64,000 nt of DNA, from NCBI RefSeq assembly GCF_030209575.1, contig NZ_JARVRS010000001.1, forward strand, positions 1,488,001 to 1,552,000. Direction: 5' to 3'. A program made the translations under genes and the position numbers. The notes beneath the pieces were generated by a model. It searched no databases. It saw only the letters and a program-made list of their open reading frames with translations, and was not told the DNA's origin. This DNA comes from Leifsonia sp. fls2-241-R2A-40a (GTDB lineage Bacteria; Actinomycetota; Actinomycetes; Actinomycetales; Microbacteriaceae). This document shows positions 17,099-25,743 of the stretch, in pieces; positions within the stretch are counted from its first letter, which is position 1; the number at the start of each line of letters is the position of its first letter.

Positions 17099-17186
17099 GC
17101 TCACGATCCTGGCACGGCGGGCGCCGAGCCGGAACGCTTCCCGTCGGCGCGGGCCGGCGAGGCGGCTCCGCCGGTAGCGTGGTGGC

Positions 17187-17591
17187 GTGACGCCCGCTCC
17201 CCTCATCGTCTCCGCTGTCGCCGTGCTCCGCGATCGCCGGATCCTCATGGTGACCGCCCGCGGGCGGGACGTCTACTACCTGCCCGGCGGCAAGGTGGAT
17301 GCGGGCGAGACGGCCGAGCAGGCGGCCGCCCGGGAGGCCTTCGAGGAGGTGGCGCTCGAACTGTCGCCCGACGGCCTCGAGGAGCTCTTCGAGGTGCGGA
17401 CGCAGGCGCACGGCGAACCGGACGGCCGGCAGGTGCACATGCGGGTGTTCCGGGCGTGGACGGACGACGAACCGGTCCCGTCGAACGAGGTCGGCAGCAT
17501 CCACTGGACGACCAGCGCGGATGCCGTGCGCTGCCCGCCCGCGGGGGTCGAGGTGCTGCGGCAGCTCGTCGAACGCGACCTCATCGACTGA
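17187..17591 (+). CDS. NUDIX hydrolase
   Basis: A 134-residue protein with a NUDIX box: GGKVDAGETAEQAAAREAFEEV matches G-x5-E-x7-R-E-x2-E-E (shown by its key residues), but the final conserved Gly of the box is Ala. The metal-binding glutamates are intact, so pyrophosphohydrolase activity on a nucleoside-diphosphate compound is likely. The LPGGK-D-GE and QVHMRVFRAW strands fit the small MutT-like branch. The GTG start is 6 nt from TAGCGT (17175-17180). Confidence 0.9.
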   Translation: MTPAPLIVSAVAVLRDRRILMVTARGRDVYYLPGGKVDAGETAEQAAAREAFEEVALELSPDGLEELFEVRTQAHGEPDGRQVHMRVFRAWTDDEPVPSNEVGSIHWTTSADAVRCPPAGVEVLRQLVERDLID

Positions 17592-17661
17592 CGAATGCGC
17601 GTGGCCCGGCCACCCGCACGAGGGATGGCGCGCGGCCCGGGACTCGCGCCAGGCTGTCGTC

Positions 17662-18876
17662 ATGGCGCGCACCCACGAGTTCCGGTTCTCGGGCAATCCC
17701 GACTTCGACTTCGAGATCCGCACCACGATCGGCCAGGCCTTCAGCGGAGCCGCCGACATCGGCGAAGTGCTCGCCGCGGTCGAGGGCATCGGCGAGAAGG
17801 ACCACGACGGATGGTTCCGCGCGTGGCTGGCCCTCGGCGATCGGGTCGCAGCTCAGGGCGAAGCCTCCGCGCAGGCCGGACACTCTGCGAGCGGCGCGAG
17901 TGCCTACCTGCGGGCGGCCTCCTATTACGCCTCTGCGGTGAACGCGGTCGCGTCGCTGCCCTCGGAGGATGAACTGCTGCCGACTTTCCGGAAGCACCGT
18001 GCCGCGTGGGATAGCTGGGTCGACCTGGTCGACCTCGACATCGCGCGGGTCGACATCCCGTATGAGGACACCACGATGCCCGGTTACCTGTTCCGGGCCC
18101 CCGGCTCTGCCACCGAGAAGCGGCCTGCACTGGTCGTGGTGAACGGCAGCGACGGCGCGCTCACGAGCCTGTGGTCGTCGGCCGTCTCCGGTGCGCTGCG
18201 ACGCGGATACCACGCACTCGTCTTCGATGGCCCGGGCCAGCAGTCGATGCTGTTCGAGCACGACCTCCCGTTCCGGCCGGACTGGGAGGCGGTGCTCACG
18301 CCCGTCCTCGACTTCGTGCTCGGCCAGCCGGGCGTGGATCCGGACCGCGTCGCCCTCTACGGCATCAGTCAGGGTGGCTACTGGGTCCCGCGCGCCCTCG
18401 CCTTCGAGCACCGGTTCGCCGCCGCGATCGCGGACCCCGGGGTCGTGGACGTGTCGACTTCGTGGACCGACCACCTCCCCGCGAACATGCGCAAGCTCCT
18501 CGACGAGGGCGAGGACGCGAAGTTCGATCGCGACATGGAGTTCGGGATGAAGTTCTCCCACGACCTCGCCAGCACCTGGCGGTTCCGTGCCCGGCCCTAC
18601 GGGACGACGGGCTACGCCGAGACGCTCCGTGCGGTGCTGCAGTACACCGTCGAGAAGGTCGCGGGCCAGATCACCACCCAGCTGCTCATCACCGACCCGG
18701 AGCACGAGCAGTTCTGGCCCGGGCAGTCGGAGCGGCTGGCAGCGGCGGCGCCGTCCGTCTCGACGCTGACGCGGTTCACCGCCGCCGAGGGGGCGGACTT
18801 CCACGTCCAGCCGCTGGCACGGGCCCTGACCGAACAGCGGATGTTCGACTGGCTGGACGAGCGACTCGGCCGCTGA
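17662..18876 (+). CDS. alpha/beta hydrolase, pseudooxynicotine-hydrolase-like
   Basis: A 404-residue protein: an alpha-helical N-terminal cap of about 130 residues, then an alpha/beta-hydrolase core. The nucleophile elbow is GISQGGYW; the likely acid is the Asp in LLITDPEHEQ and the His is in ADFHVQ. The VFDGPGQQ loop and the N-terminal cap resemble the 2,6-dihydroxypseudooxynicotine hydrolase group, which cleaves C-C bonds, but dipeptidyl-type esterases share this layout. The ATG lies 6 nt after CAGGCT, a weak -10-like box. Confidence 0.83.
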   Translation: MARTHEFRFSGNPDFDFEIRTTIGQAFSGAADIGEVLAAVEGIGEKDHDGWFRAWLALGDRVAAQGEASAQAGHSASGASAYLRAASYYASAVNAVASLPSEDELLPTFRKHRAAWDSWVDLVDLDIARVDIPYEDTTMPGYLFRAPGSATEKRPALVVVNGSDGALTSLWSSAVSGALRRGYHALVFDGPGQQSMLFEHDLPFRPDWEAVLTPVLDFVLGQPGVDPDRVALYGISQGGYWVPRALAFEHRFAAAIADPGVVDVSTSWTDHLPANMRKLLDEGEDAKFDRDMEFGMKFSHDLASTWRFRARPYGTTGYAETLRAVLQYTVEKVAGQITTQLLITDPEHEQFWPGQSERLAAAAPSVSTLTRFTAAEGADFHVQPLARALTEQRMFDWLDERLGR

Positions 18877-18924
18877 GCGGACACCGCTCTTGCCCGTGTC
18901 GGTGGCGTGGGGTTGGATTCTGCC

Positions 18925-19296
18925 ATGCGCATCAGCCGCCAGATCGTCGTATTCGACACCCCGGACCTGGAGCGCGAGGCCGCCTTCTGGGCGGCGCTGA
19001 TGGGTGGTGAGGTCCGCGGCGACGACGAGGGCTGGCGCTCGGTCTACGTCGACGGCCAGCAGAGGCTCGGCTTCCAGCTGGCGCCAGGCCACGAACGTCC
19101 CAGGTGGCCGGACGGCCCGCAGCAGCAGCTGCATCTCGACCTCTACATCGACGACATCCGCGAAGCCCACGAGCATGCCATGTCGGCCGGAGCAACGCTG
19201 CTGCGGGCGGCGGACGACCTGGATGCGCACGACGGCTTCCAGGTCTACGCAGACCCCTCGGGCCACCCCTTCTGTCTCTGCTGGGAGCTGACATGA
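18925..19296 (+). CDS. VOC-superfamily (glyoxalase-like) protein
   Basis: A 123-residue single-domain protein with paired beta-alpha-beta-beta-beta modules. IVVFDTPDLEREAAFWAALMGGEV is the first module, and LHLDLYIDDIREAHEHAMSAGATLL with YADPSGHPFCL the second. The family includes dioxygenases, lyases and antibiotic-binding proteins, and the specific reaction is not inferable. The ATG at 18925 gives a family-like start; the GTG at 18907 adds six residues. Its stop overlaps the next start (ATGA), so the two genes are coupled. Confidence 0.85.
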   Translation: MRISRQIVVFDTPDLEREAAFWAALMGGEVRGDDEGWRSVYVDGQQRLGFQLAPGHERPRWPDGPQQQLHLDLYIDDIREAHEHAMSAGATLLRAADDLDAHDGFQVYADPSGHPFCLCWELT

Positions 19297-20147
19297 CTGA
19301 CATTCCCCCCACCCTCGCCCTGACCGGCGTCACCGGCGCCGTCGGGCGCATGACCGCCGACGCGCTCGCCGACCGGGGGCTGCCGTTCCGGATGCTGGCG
19401 CGCTCGCCCGAACGGGCGCCGCGGTACCCGGGCTCGACGGTGGTCGCCGCGTCGTATGGCGACCGGGAGGCGGTATTCGCCGCGCTGGACGGGGTGGAGA
19501 CGCTGCTGATGGTGTCGGCGGCCGAGAATGTCGAGCGGCTCGGTCAGCACCTCGCGTTCGTGGACGCAGCGGCCGAGGCGGACGTACGGCACATCGTGTA
19601 CACGTCGTTCTTCGGGGCGGCTCCGGACGCCACGTTCACGCTCGCGCGCGACCACTACGCGACCGAGCAGAGCATCCGGGCGTCCGGGATGCAGTTCACC
19701 TTCCTTCGCGACAACCTGTACCTCGACTTCGCCGAGAACCTGGTCGGCGACGACGGCGTCATCCGTGGGCCTGCGGCGGACGGGCGGGCGGCGATGGTCG
19801 GCCGAGCCGACGTCGCACGCGTGGCGGCCGAGGTGCTGCAGCATCCCGGAAACCACCTCGAGGCGACCTACGACCTGACCGGTCCCGAGGAGCTCACGCT
19901 GGCCGAGGTGGCGGAGAAGCTGAGCGCGCACACCGGGCGGCCGGTCTCGTTCCACGACGAGACCCTCCCCGAGGCGTATGCGTCCAGAGCCCGGTGGCAC
20001 GCGCCCGACTGGCAGCTGGATGCGTGGGTCTCGACCTACACCGCCATCGCGGCGGGTGAACTCGCCGGCGTGACGAATGACGTGGAGCGCGTCACCGGTC
20101 GCCGCCCGCTCTCGCTCGACGAGCTCCTGCGCGACGCCCTCCGCTGA
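19293..20147 (+). CDS. NmrA-type NAD(P)-binding oxidoreductase (QorB-like)
   Basis: A 284-residue extended SDR/NmrA-family protein. TGVTGAVGRMTADALADRG is the NAD(P)-binding turn, HIVYTSFFGAAP the active-site strand lacking the usual YxxxK, and FTFLRDNLYLDF is typical of NAD(P)H:quinone oxidoreductase QorB-like members. Such proteins reduce quinones or sense NADP status. It is translationally coupled to the VOC gene by an ATGA overlap. An 18-bp direct duplication begins within the last codons (20131-20166). Confidence 0.87.
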   Translation: MTDIPPTLALTGVTGAVGRMTADALADRGLPFRMLARSPERAPRYPGSTVVAASYGDREAVFAALDGVETLLMVSAAENVERLGQHLAFVDAAAEADVRHIVYTSFFGAAPDATFTLARDHYATEQSIRASGMQFTFLRDNLYLDFAENLVGDDGVIRGPAADGRAAMVGRADVARVAAEVLQHPGNHLEATYDLTGPEELTLAEVAEKLSAHTGRPVSFHDETLPEAYASRARWHAPDWQLDAWVSTYTAIAAGELAGVTNDVERVTGRRPLSLDELLRDALR

Positions 20148-20166
20148 CGCGACGCCCTCCGCTGAC
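20131..20166 (+). repeat. 18-bp tandem duplication across a stop codon
   Basis: GCGACGCCCTCCGCTGAC occurs twice head to tail (20131-20148 and 20149-20166), followed by GCGACG, a third partial copy. The first copy contains the stop codon of the NmrA-like gene, so the duplication leaves that reading frame unchanged. Confidence 0.95.
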
Positions 20167-20175
20167 GCGACGAGA

Positions 20176-20198
20176 GGCGGCCCGCACAGCGGACCGCC
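20176..20198. terminator. GC-rich hairpin between convergent genes
   Basis: GGCGGCCCGC (20176-20185) pairs with GCGGACCGCC (20189-20198) with one mismatch and a three-base loop. It lies between the convergent NmrA-like and phospholipase C-like genes, so it may serve both. Confidence 0.6.
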
Positions 20199-20225
20199 CC
20201 TCGCCTGCACCTGTCAGGCAGCGGG

Positions 20226-21914
20226 TTACGGCTGAGCCGCCCAGCCGCCGCGCGGCGGGTTGGGCCAGTGCGGCTTGGTGGAGACGACCGAGCTGACGGC
20301 ACCGGTCGCGGGGTCGAGCAGCACCTCGCGGTGCTGCGGGTGCCACCAGTCGAACATTCCGCCGAGCGAACCGGCGCGGGCATCGAACGACGCGTCGCCG
20401 ATCCGGCCGGTCAGCCAGTTGTTCTCGATGAAGCGGAGCACGCTGGTCTGCTCGACCGGGGTGTGGTCGACGCGGTTCTGTGCGGCCCAGGGCGAGATGA
20501 CCAGCATCGGGAGGCGCTGGCTCGGACCGCAGCGGTCGGCGTAGCCGCCCGCGACCTGCTTCACGCTCGTGCACACGGTCGAGTCGACCGCGGGATCGTT
20601 CGAGCCGTTCGCGATCTTCGGGGCGACGTGGTCGTACCAGCCGTCCGAGTCGTCGTAGGCGACGACGACCGCGGTGCTCGACCAGCTGTCCGACTTCTGG
20701 ATGGCGTTGATCTTGTTCACGAGGAACTTCTGCTCATCCAGCGGGTCGGAGTAGCCGGCGTGCCCGTCCTGCGCCTCGGGGGCCTTCAGGAACGACACGG
20801 CGGGCAGGTTGTTCGCCTTCAGGGCGGCGTCGAACGAGGTCAGGTCGTACTGGTGGTTCGCCTGGTCCGTGCGTCCGATCGCCTTCACCGACGTCGGCGG
20901 GAGGTGGTGCGGGTTCGACGTGGACTTGTAGTACTGGAACGGCGAGTGGTGCGGTGAGTAGTCCTTCGGGGTCGCGCCCGCGATGTTGGCGGTGACGGCG
21001 TCGCACTTGGCGTACGAACCGGTCTGGCCGTTCCAGGCGGTGGTCGGCGTGAAGCCGCCCTGGAACCATCCCCAGCTCACGCCGCGGGCGTTGAGCAGGT
21101 CGCCGACGTTGCGGCCCGACATGCCGACGACGGCGGACGACGACGTGTGGTCGTTGTCGGAGCAGTCGTCATAGGCCGGGTCCGGATCGCCGATCACGGT
21201 GCCGACGCCCTTCGCGTCCGCCGACTGGACCGCCGTGGAGGTCGTGAGCACGGCGCCGGTCTTCGGGTCGTAGGCGGTTCCACCGTGGGTCTGTCCGGAG
21301 ATGAGGTTCAGCGCCCCCGGGGTGGACGGGCCGAACACGGTGTCCCAGCTGTTGTCGCTCATGGCGTAGTTCTGGGCGTAGTTCCACAGACCCGTGACCG
21401 TGTTGCCGTCGTAGTAGTCCATGACCAGGCCCGGGGCGGCGTACGCACCCGTACACGTGTCGGTCTCGGTCTTCTGGACGAACTGGTCCATCTTGCCGCC
21501 GTCGACCGCGGCCTGCTCCGCGGCGTAGCTGTGGTTCTGGTCGCAGGTGACCGCCTGCTCGTGGGTGAGCCGCTTCGGCGCGTACAGGTTGGGGTTGTTC
21601 GTGAGCGTGCCCGAGGTCGCCAGGGTGTTGGCGCCGGGGGTGTGCGCGGCCGCCGTGAAGGTCGTCCCGTCGGTGTTCGCCGCGTTCGGGTAGGTGCCGA
21701 AGTAGTGGTCGAACGAGATGTTCTCGTCGAAGATCACGACGAGGTGCTTGATCGGTGTCAGGGTCTGGTTGGAGTGGTCGGCGTGCGAGTTGCCGGCCGA
21801 GGCGACCGCGGGCGCACCCGCGAGGATTCCGGCGCCCGCGAAGGCGGCGGCGCTGGCGAGCGCGACCCCCGCGAGGGCGATCGGGGAGCGGCGCAGACGT
21901 GAGGGTCTGAACAC
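20226..21914 (-). CDS. secreted phospholipase C / acid phosphatase family protein
   Basis: A 562-residue protein with an N-terminal signal sequence (RRSPIALAGVALASAAAFAG, cleavage probably near AVASA). The first conserved motif is IFDENISFDHYFGTYP, the ENxSFDHYFG metal/nucleophile box of bacterial phospholipase C and AcpA-type phosphatases. Later metal motifs include VAYDDSDGWYDH and a His-rich PHHSPFQYY region. It is predicted to be extracellular and to hydrolyse phosphoesters. AGAAGGAAT lies just before the GTG start. It is downstream of efeB on the same strand, about 60 bases away. Confidence 0.9.
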   Translation of the reverse strand: MFRPSRLRRSPIALAGVALASAAAFAGAGILAGAPAVASAGNSHADHSNQTLTPIKHLVVIFDENISFDHYFGTYPNAANTDGTTFTAAAHTPGANTLATSGTLTNNPNLYAPKRLTHEQAVTCDQNHSYAAEQAAVDGGKMDQFVQKTETDTCTGAYAAPGLVMDYYDGNTVTGLWNYAQNYAMSDNSWDTVFGPSTPGALNLISGQTHGGTAYDPKTGAVLTTSTAVQSADAKGVGTVIGDPDPAYDDCSDNDHTSSSAVVGMSGRNVGDLLNARGVSWGWFQGGFTPTTAWNGQTGSYAKCDAVTANIAGATPKDYSPHHSPFQYYKSTSNPHHLPPTSVKAIGRTDQANHQYDLTSFDAALKANNLPAVSFLKAPEAQDGHAGYSDPLDEQKFLVNKINAIQKSDSWSSTAVVVAYDDSDGWYDHVAPKIANGSNDPAVDSTVCTSVKQVAGGYADRCGPSQRLPMLVISPWAAQNRVDHTPVEQTSVLRFIENNWLTGRIGDASFDARAGSLGGMFDWWHPQHREVLLDPATGAVSSVVSTKPHWPNPPRGGWAAQP

Positions 21915-21973
21915 GATTCCTTCTTCCTGTTTTCACTGTGCCCGGCACGGTCGTGACGGGTGGCCTCCGCTGG

Positions 21974-23215
21974 TCAGGCGAGCATGCTGCGCCCGAGCCA
22001 GTCGGAGGAGTCCCGCGCCCCGGGGAGCGCGAAGTAGTAGCCGCCGCCGAACGGCTGGATGTAGTCGGTGAGCGGTTCCCCGGCGAGGCGCTTCTGGACG
22101 GCGACGAACTGCCGGTCCAGGTCCTGGTTGAAGGCGACGAAGATCAGCCCCATGTCGAGGTTGCCGTTGGCGTCGAGACCGCCGTCGTAGTTGTACGCGC
22201 GGCGCAGCATCCGCTGGGCGTCGGTGTCGGCCGTGCGTGGGTTGGCCAGCCGGATGTGGGCGTCCAGCTGGATGACGTCGCCCGTCGGGTCGTTCTCGAA
22301 GTGCGGGTCGTCGAACTCGGCCGACGCGGTGAGCGGGGCGCCGCTGTCCCGGCGGCGGCCGATCATGTTCTCCTGCTCGTGGAGGTTCACGCGGTCCCAG
22401 AACTCGACCAGCATGCGGATGACCCGGACCACGTGGTAGCTGCCGCCGGCGACCCAGGCGGGCTCCGCGCCCCCGCTCTTCGCCCACACCAGCCGTGCCA
22501 TCTCGGCGGCCTCGCCGGTGTGCGGATTGCTCGTGCCGTCCTTGAAGCCCATCAGGTTGCGCGGTGTCCCGCTCGGGCGCGGCGGCGAGACGAAGCCGTC
22601 CTGCCGCCAGCGCACCTGCATGGCGCCTCGGGTCGCTCGCGCGATCTCGCGGACGGCGTGGGTCACGGCGTCGCGGTCGGCCGCGCAGACCTGCAGCAGC
22701 AGGTCGCCGTCGCACACGTCGCGGCGCAACGCGTCGTCGGGGAACTCGTCCATCGTCCGCAGCCGCGCGGGCTTCGCCCCGGCGAGACCGAACCGCTCGT
22801 CGAAGAGGGAGGCGCCGGCCGAGAGGGTGACGGTGGTGGAGTCGGCGACGACCGTCGGCCCGAGCACGCCGGAGTCGCGCGGCGGGCCGCTCAGGCCCGG
22901 ATCCGGCGGCGTGCCCCCGGAGGTGAGGAAGCGGGACCGCTCGGTGATCGTCTTGAGCAGGTCGGCGAGTTCGGCCCGGGATGCGGCGGTCACGTCGAGC
23001 GCGACGAACGCGGCTTCGCGCTGCGGCGGGGTGAGGATGCCGTGCTGGTGAGCCCCGTCGGACGGCCCGGCGACGGTGCGGCCGTGCGGAGCGGCAGCGG
23101 CCGTCGCCGCGGTGGCGGAAGTGGCCGTGGTCGCACCGGCAGCGGCGATGGTCGCCGCGCCCGCGGCGCCCGCCGCCGTCGCCTGCAGGAAGTCGCGGCG
23201 TCCGATACCGGTCAT
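21974..23215 (-). CDS. efeB: EfeB, TAT-exported DyP-type haem peroxidase
   Basis: A 413-residue protein. The N-terminus MTGIGRRDFLQ is a twin-arginine (TAT) signal, followed by an Ala-rich hydrophobic stretch. The DyP signature GFKDGTSNP (the GxxDG box with catalytic Asp) and the late LDAHIRLANPR region with the probable proximal His are present, with YNYDGGLDANGNLDMGL near the C-terminus. In the Efe system this exported peroxidase acts with EfeO in ferrous-iron uptake, or strips iron from haem. Its start overlaps the efeO stop by four bases. Confidence 0.93.
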   Translation of the reverse strand: MTGIGRRDFLQATAAGAAGAATIAAAGATTATSATAATAAAAPHGRTVAGPSDGAHQHGILTPPQREAAFVALDVTAASRAELADLLKTITERSRFLTSGGTPPDPGLSGPPRDSGVLGPTVVADSTTVTLSAGASLFDERFGLAGAKPARLRTMDEFPDDALRRDVCDGDLLLQVCAADRDAVTHAVREIARATRGAMQVRWRQDGFVSPPRPSGTPRNLMGFKDGTSNPHTGEAAEMARLVWAKSGGAEPAWVAGGSYHVVRVIRMLVEFWDRVNLHEQENMIGRRRDSGAPLTASAEFDDPHFENDPTGDVIQLDAHIRLANPRTADTDAQRMLRRAYNYDGGLDANGNLDMGLIFVAFNQDLDRQFVAVQKRLAGEPLTDYIQPFGGGYYFALPGARDSSDWLGRSMLA

Positions 23216-24414
23216 GAGTCCCTCCTCGGGTCGCAGATCGCGGCTACCGGTGCGAGGAGCTCCGCGGCGCGGCTGAGGGCCGCATCCACTCGCTCCCGTG
23301 CCGTGCGGTCGAGCGCAGCCAGCGGGATCCAGGTGCCGTCGGCAGCGCGGTGCGTCTCGACCAGAGCCCGCGCGTCCGCGAGTGACCGCCGGGCGTCGGC
23401 GAGGCGGTCGTACCGCCCGGTGAGCACCGGGATCAGCGGTGACAGGGCTTCCTGCGCGCCCGTCAGCTGGGCGTCGATGGTCGCGAGCGCGCTGCCGGAG
23501 CCCGCGTCCGTTGCGCCGGTGAGGCTGTCCTGGATGGCGTCCTCGACGATCTCGTGTGCTCGAAGGGCCACCTCGCCCGGGTCGAGCTGGGCGTCGGCGA
23601 AGCTCGCCTGCAGCCGGTCGATCAGAGCGCCCAGAGCGCGCGCCGAGGCCGCGACGGTTCCGGCGGAAGCACCATGCCAGAGCTGCGATTCGACCAGATG
23701 GAAGCCGGTCAGCCCGTGTCGGGGCAGCCCGTCCAGCTCGTCCCCGAGGTCGCCGAACGCCCCGTAGGCGGCGCCGAGCGTCTCGTAGGTGGTGTGGGCG
23801 TTCAGCCAGTCGCGCTGGGCGCTCGGTAAGTCGCCCTCCTCGGCGTCGGCCGCCACGGCGGCGACCTGGGCGCGGAGCGCGGGCAGCCGTGACGCCACCC
23901 ACGTCGTGTAGGTCTTGGCGACCGGGATGAGGTCGTTCCGGGTGACCGGGACGATGCCGGGGGTGAGCCGGGAGCCCGGGGGCGGCGTCCCCACCGCGAC
24001 GGTGGGCCCATGCACCGGGTCCATGTCGGCGGGCAGGCAGACGAAACGATATCGCCCCGCGCCGAGGGTGACGCGGGCGACGGCGTGCGCGCCAGCTCCC
24101 AGGCTCTCCAGGTCGAGGTAGACCCGCTTGCTGTCGACGGCCTGGACGTAGACCTCGATGCCGCCGACGGTGGTGTTCGTCACGGTGAACGTCTGGTCGC
24201 CGCCGTGGACGTGGGTCTCGTCGGCAGTCGCGCCCGCGGCAGCGCCGTCGCTCCATCCGCGCCCGCAGTCGTCGAGCCCCGCCGTCACCTCGAACGCCGA
24301 CGGGGCGGTGGACGCCACGGCGGCGGGACGCAGCACGATGGTCAGCACCGCTACAACGACCACCAGTGCGCCGAGCGCCGCGAAGAGGGCGGCGAGCCGG
24401 GCGCGGGTCGACAT
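23212..24414 (-). CDS. efeO: EfeO, iron-uptake periplasmic-type lipoprotein/anchored protein
   Basis: A 400-residue protein with an N-terminal membrane anchor (LAALFAALGALVVVVAVLTIV), a cupredoxin-like domain (about residues 40-140; HVHGGDQTFTVTNTTVGGIEVYV) and a C-terminal M75-type helical domain carrying the H-x-x-E metal motif in GFHLVESQLWHG. This is the EfeO/EfeM layout: it binds Fe2+ or Fe3+ outside the membrane and feeds a permease. TGGAG 9 nt before ATG 24414 favours that start over the ATG at 24429. No efeU permease gene is adjacent. Confidence 0.92.
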   Translation of the reverse strand: MSTRARLAALFAALGALVVVVAVLTIVLRPAAVASTAPSAFEVTAGLDDCGRGWSDGAAAGATADETHVHGGDQTFTVTNTTVGGIEVYVQAVDSKRVYLDLESLGAGAHAVARVTLGAGRYRFVCLPADMDPVHGPTVAVGTPPPGSRLTPGIVPVTRNDLIPVAKTYTTWVASRLPALRAQVAAVAADAEEGDLPSAQRDWLNAHTTYETLGAAYGAFGDLGDELDGLPRHGLTGFHLVESQLWHGASAGTVAASARALGALIDRLQASFADAQLDPGEVALRAHEIVEDAIQDSLTGATDAGSGSALATIDAQLTGAQEALSPLIPVLTGRYDRLADARRSLADARALVETHRAADGTWIPLAALDRTARERVDAALSRAAELLAPVAAICDPRRDS

Positions 24415-24648
24415 CGGTGGATGCTCCAAGGACGGGGGCGGACACCGGTGACGGGACCGGCGTCAGCGATCCTAGAAGTGGCGCGGGAGCCGCATGCCGC
24501 GCTTCATCCGGAGTTCACATCATGGTCATCCGGACGCCCTCGAACGGGGGACGAAGCGGCTCTCGCTGCGTTCGGGACGCGAATAGGGGTCTCTAGGGAA
24601 CTGGCCTATCGGGCGCATGATGGTCCGGGGGATGGGAAAGGGGGCGCC

Positions 24649-24882
24649 ATGCGCGAGGCCAGCTGCCCGCAGTGCCGCAGTGCTGCGCGCCTGGTGGCGA
24701 ACCCGTACTACGGCGCCGGTCTCGCCGTCCACCGCGACCTCCTGGTCTGTCAGGACTGCGGCTACTCGGGCTACGCGGAGAACGACCGCGACGCCGGTCC
24801 GGACAGCGGCTCGGTCGCCGCCCTGGACGAGACGCCGCTGCATCGGCTCCTGCGGCGCCTCCGCCGCGGCGGAACCGGCTAG
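24649..24882 (+). CDS. small zinc-ribbon-like protein
   Basis: A 77-residue protein with CPQC near the N-terminus (Cys6, Cys9) and CQDCGYSGY around residue 36. The two C-x2-C pairs are about 27 residues apart, which suits one zinc ribbon. The rest is an acidic linker and an Arg-rich tail (LLRRLRRGG). GAAAGGGGG gives a ribosome-binding site at good spacing. Its stop codon and that of the convergent response regulator share the palindrome CTAG at 24879-24882. Function unknown. Confidence 0.75.
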   Translation: MREASCPQCRSAARLVANPYYGAGLAVHRDLLVCQDCGYSGYAENDRDAGPDSGSVAALDETPLHRLLRRLRRGGTG

Positions 24883-25526
24883 CGGATCCGCACCCGCCCC
24901 TGCTGCCACATCCGCGCGGCGGTCACCCGCGGATTCGCCTGCTCGTCCGCATCCACCCCCAGCGCCGTGTACAGCCGGGCGAGCATGGTCTCGACCGCGC
25001 GCACGCTCGTCCCGCGCTCCGCGGCGATCCGCCGGGTGGAGGCGCCGGACGCCACCAGCCGGAGGACCTCCGCCTGGGCCCGGGTGACCGTGCGCACGTC
25101 GTCGCCCGGTTCGGCCATGTGATGCTCACCGCCGATGATCGCCGCGTCGACTGCGCCGACGAGCACATCCACGTCCTTCACCTGCGACTTGACGAGGTAG
25201 ACGACCGACGGGGGCAGCGCGTCGTCGCCGACGGCCAGCTCGGGCGAGAGGTGCGAGGTGAGCACGACGAGTCCCACCCACGGGAGTTCGTGGTGGACCC
25301 GCCACAGCAGTTCGGCACCGGAGTCGCCCCCGCCGAAGTCGAGGTCGGTCACGATGGCGTTCGGCTCGATCTCGACGATGGCGTCCCACGCCTCGGCGGC
25401 GCTCGTGGCCTGCGCGGCCTCGATCCCGGTCGAGCGCAGGGCGGAGGCGACCATCGATGCCGTGAAGACATCGTCGTCGGCCACCACGGCCCGCAGGGTC
25501 CGGGTCCGCGCGGAAGTATCGGTCAT
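24879..25526 (-). CDS. LuxR-family (NarL-like) response regulator
   Basis: A 215-residue protein with a receiver domain (residues about 12-125). The acidic pocket is VVADDD, and the probable phosphoacceptor is Asp61 in IVTDLDFG. The conserved Lys is in YLVKSQ. The C-terminal LuxR-type helix-turn-helix (about 145-205) contains LRLVASGASTRRIAAERGTSVRAVETML, the DNA-recognition region. It is divergent from the hybrid histidine kinase at 25744, the likely partner, although the kinase also carries its own receiver domain. Confidence 0.9.
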   Translation of the reverse strand: MTDTSARTRTLRAVVADDDVFTASMVASALRSTGIEAAQATSAAEAWDAIVEIEPNAIVTDLDFGGGDSGAELLWRVHHELPWVGLVVLTSHLSPELAVGDDALPPSVVYLVKSQVKDVDVLVGAVDAAIIGGEHHMAEPGDDVRTVTRAQAEVLRLVASGASTRRIAAERGTSVRAVETMLARLYTALGVDADEQANPRVTAARMWQQGRVRIR

Positions 25527-25743
25527 CGTTCTGGCACCTGCCCTTATGTCACCGTCCCAGAGCTGGACGCCATGAGCCCCAGTATCCTTCGAGGACTCAC
25601 GACGCTCCGGCGGCCGGGCGGCTCGCGTTGTTCGGTCAGCGAATACGCGGGGGGTGGCGCGTGGAGCGAGAGACTGTCCTGATGGCCGTCTTCAGCGCTC
25701 ATGGCGGCCAGTGTAGGCCGTTTATCCGCCTACAATCCCTCCC

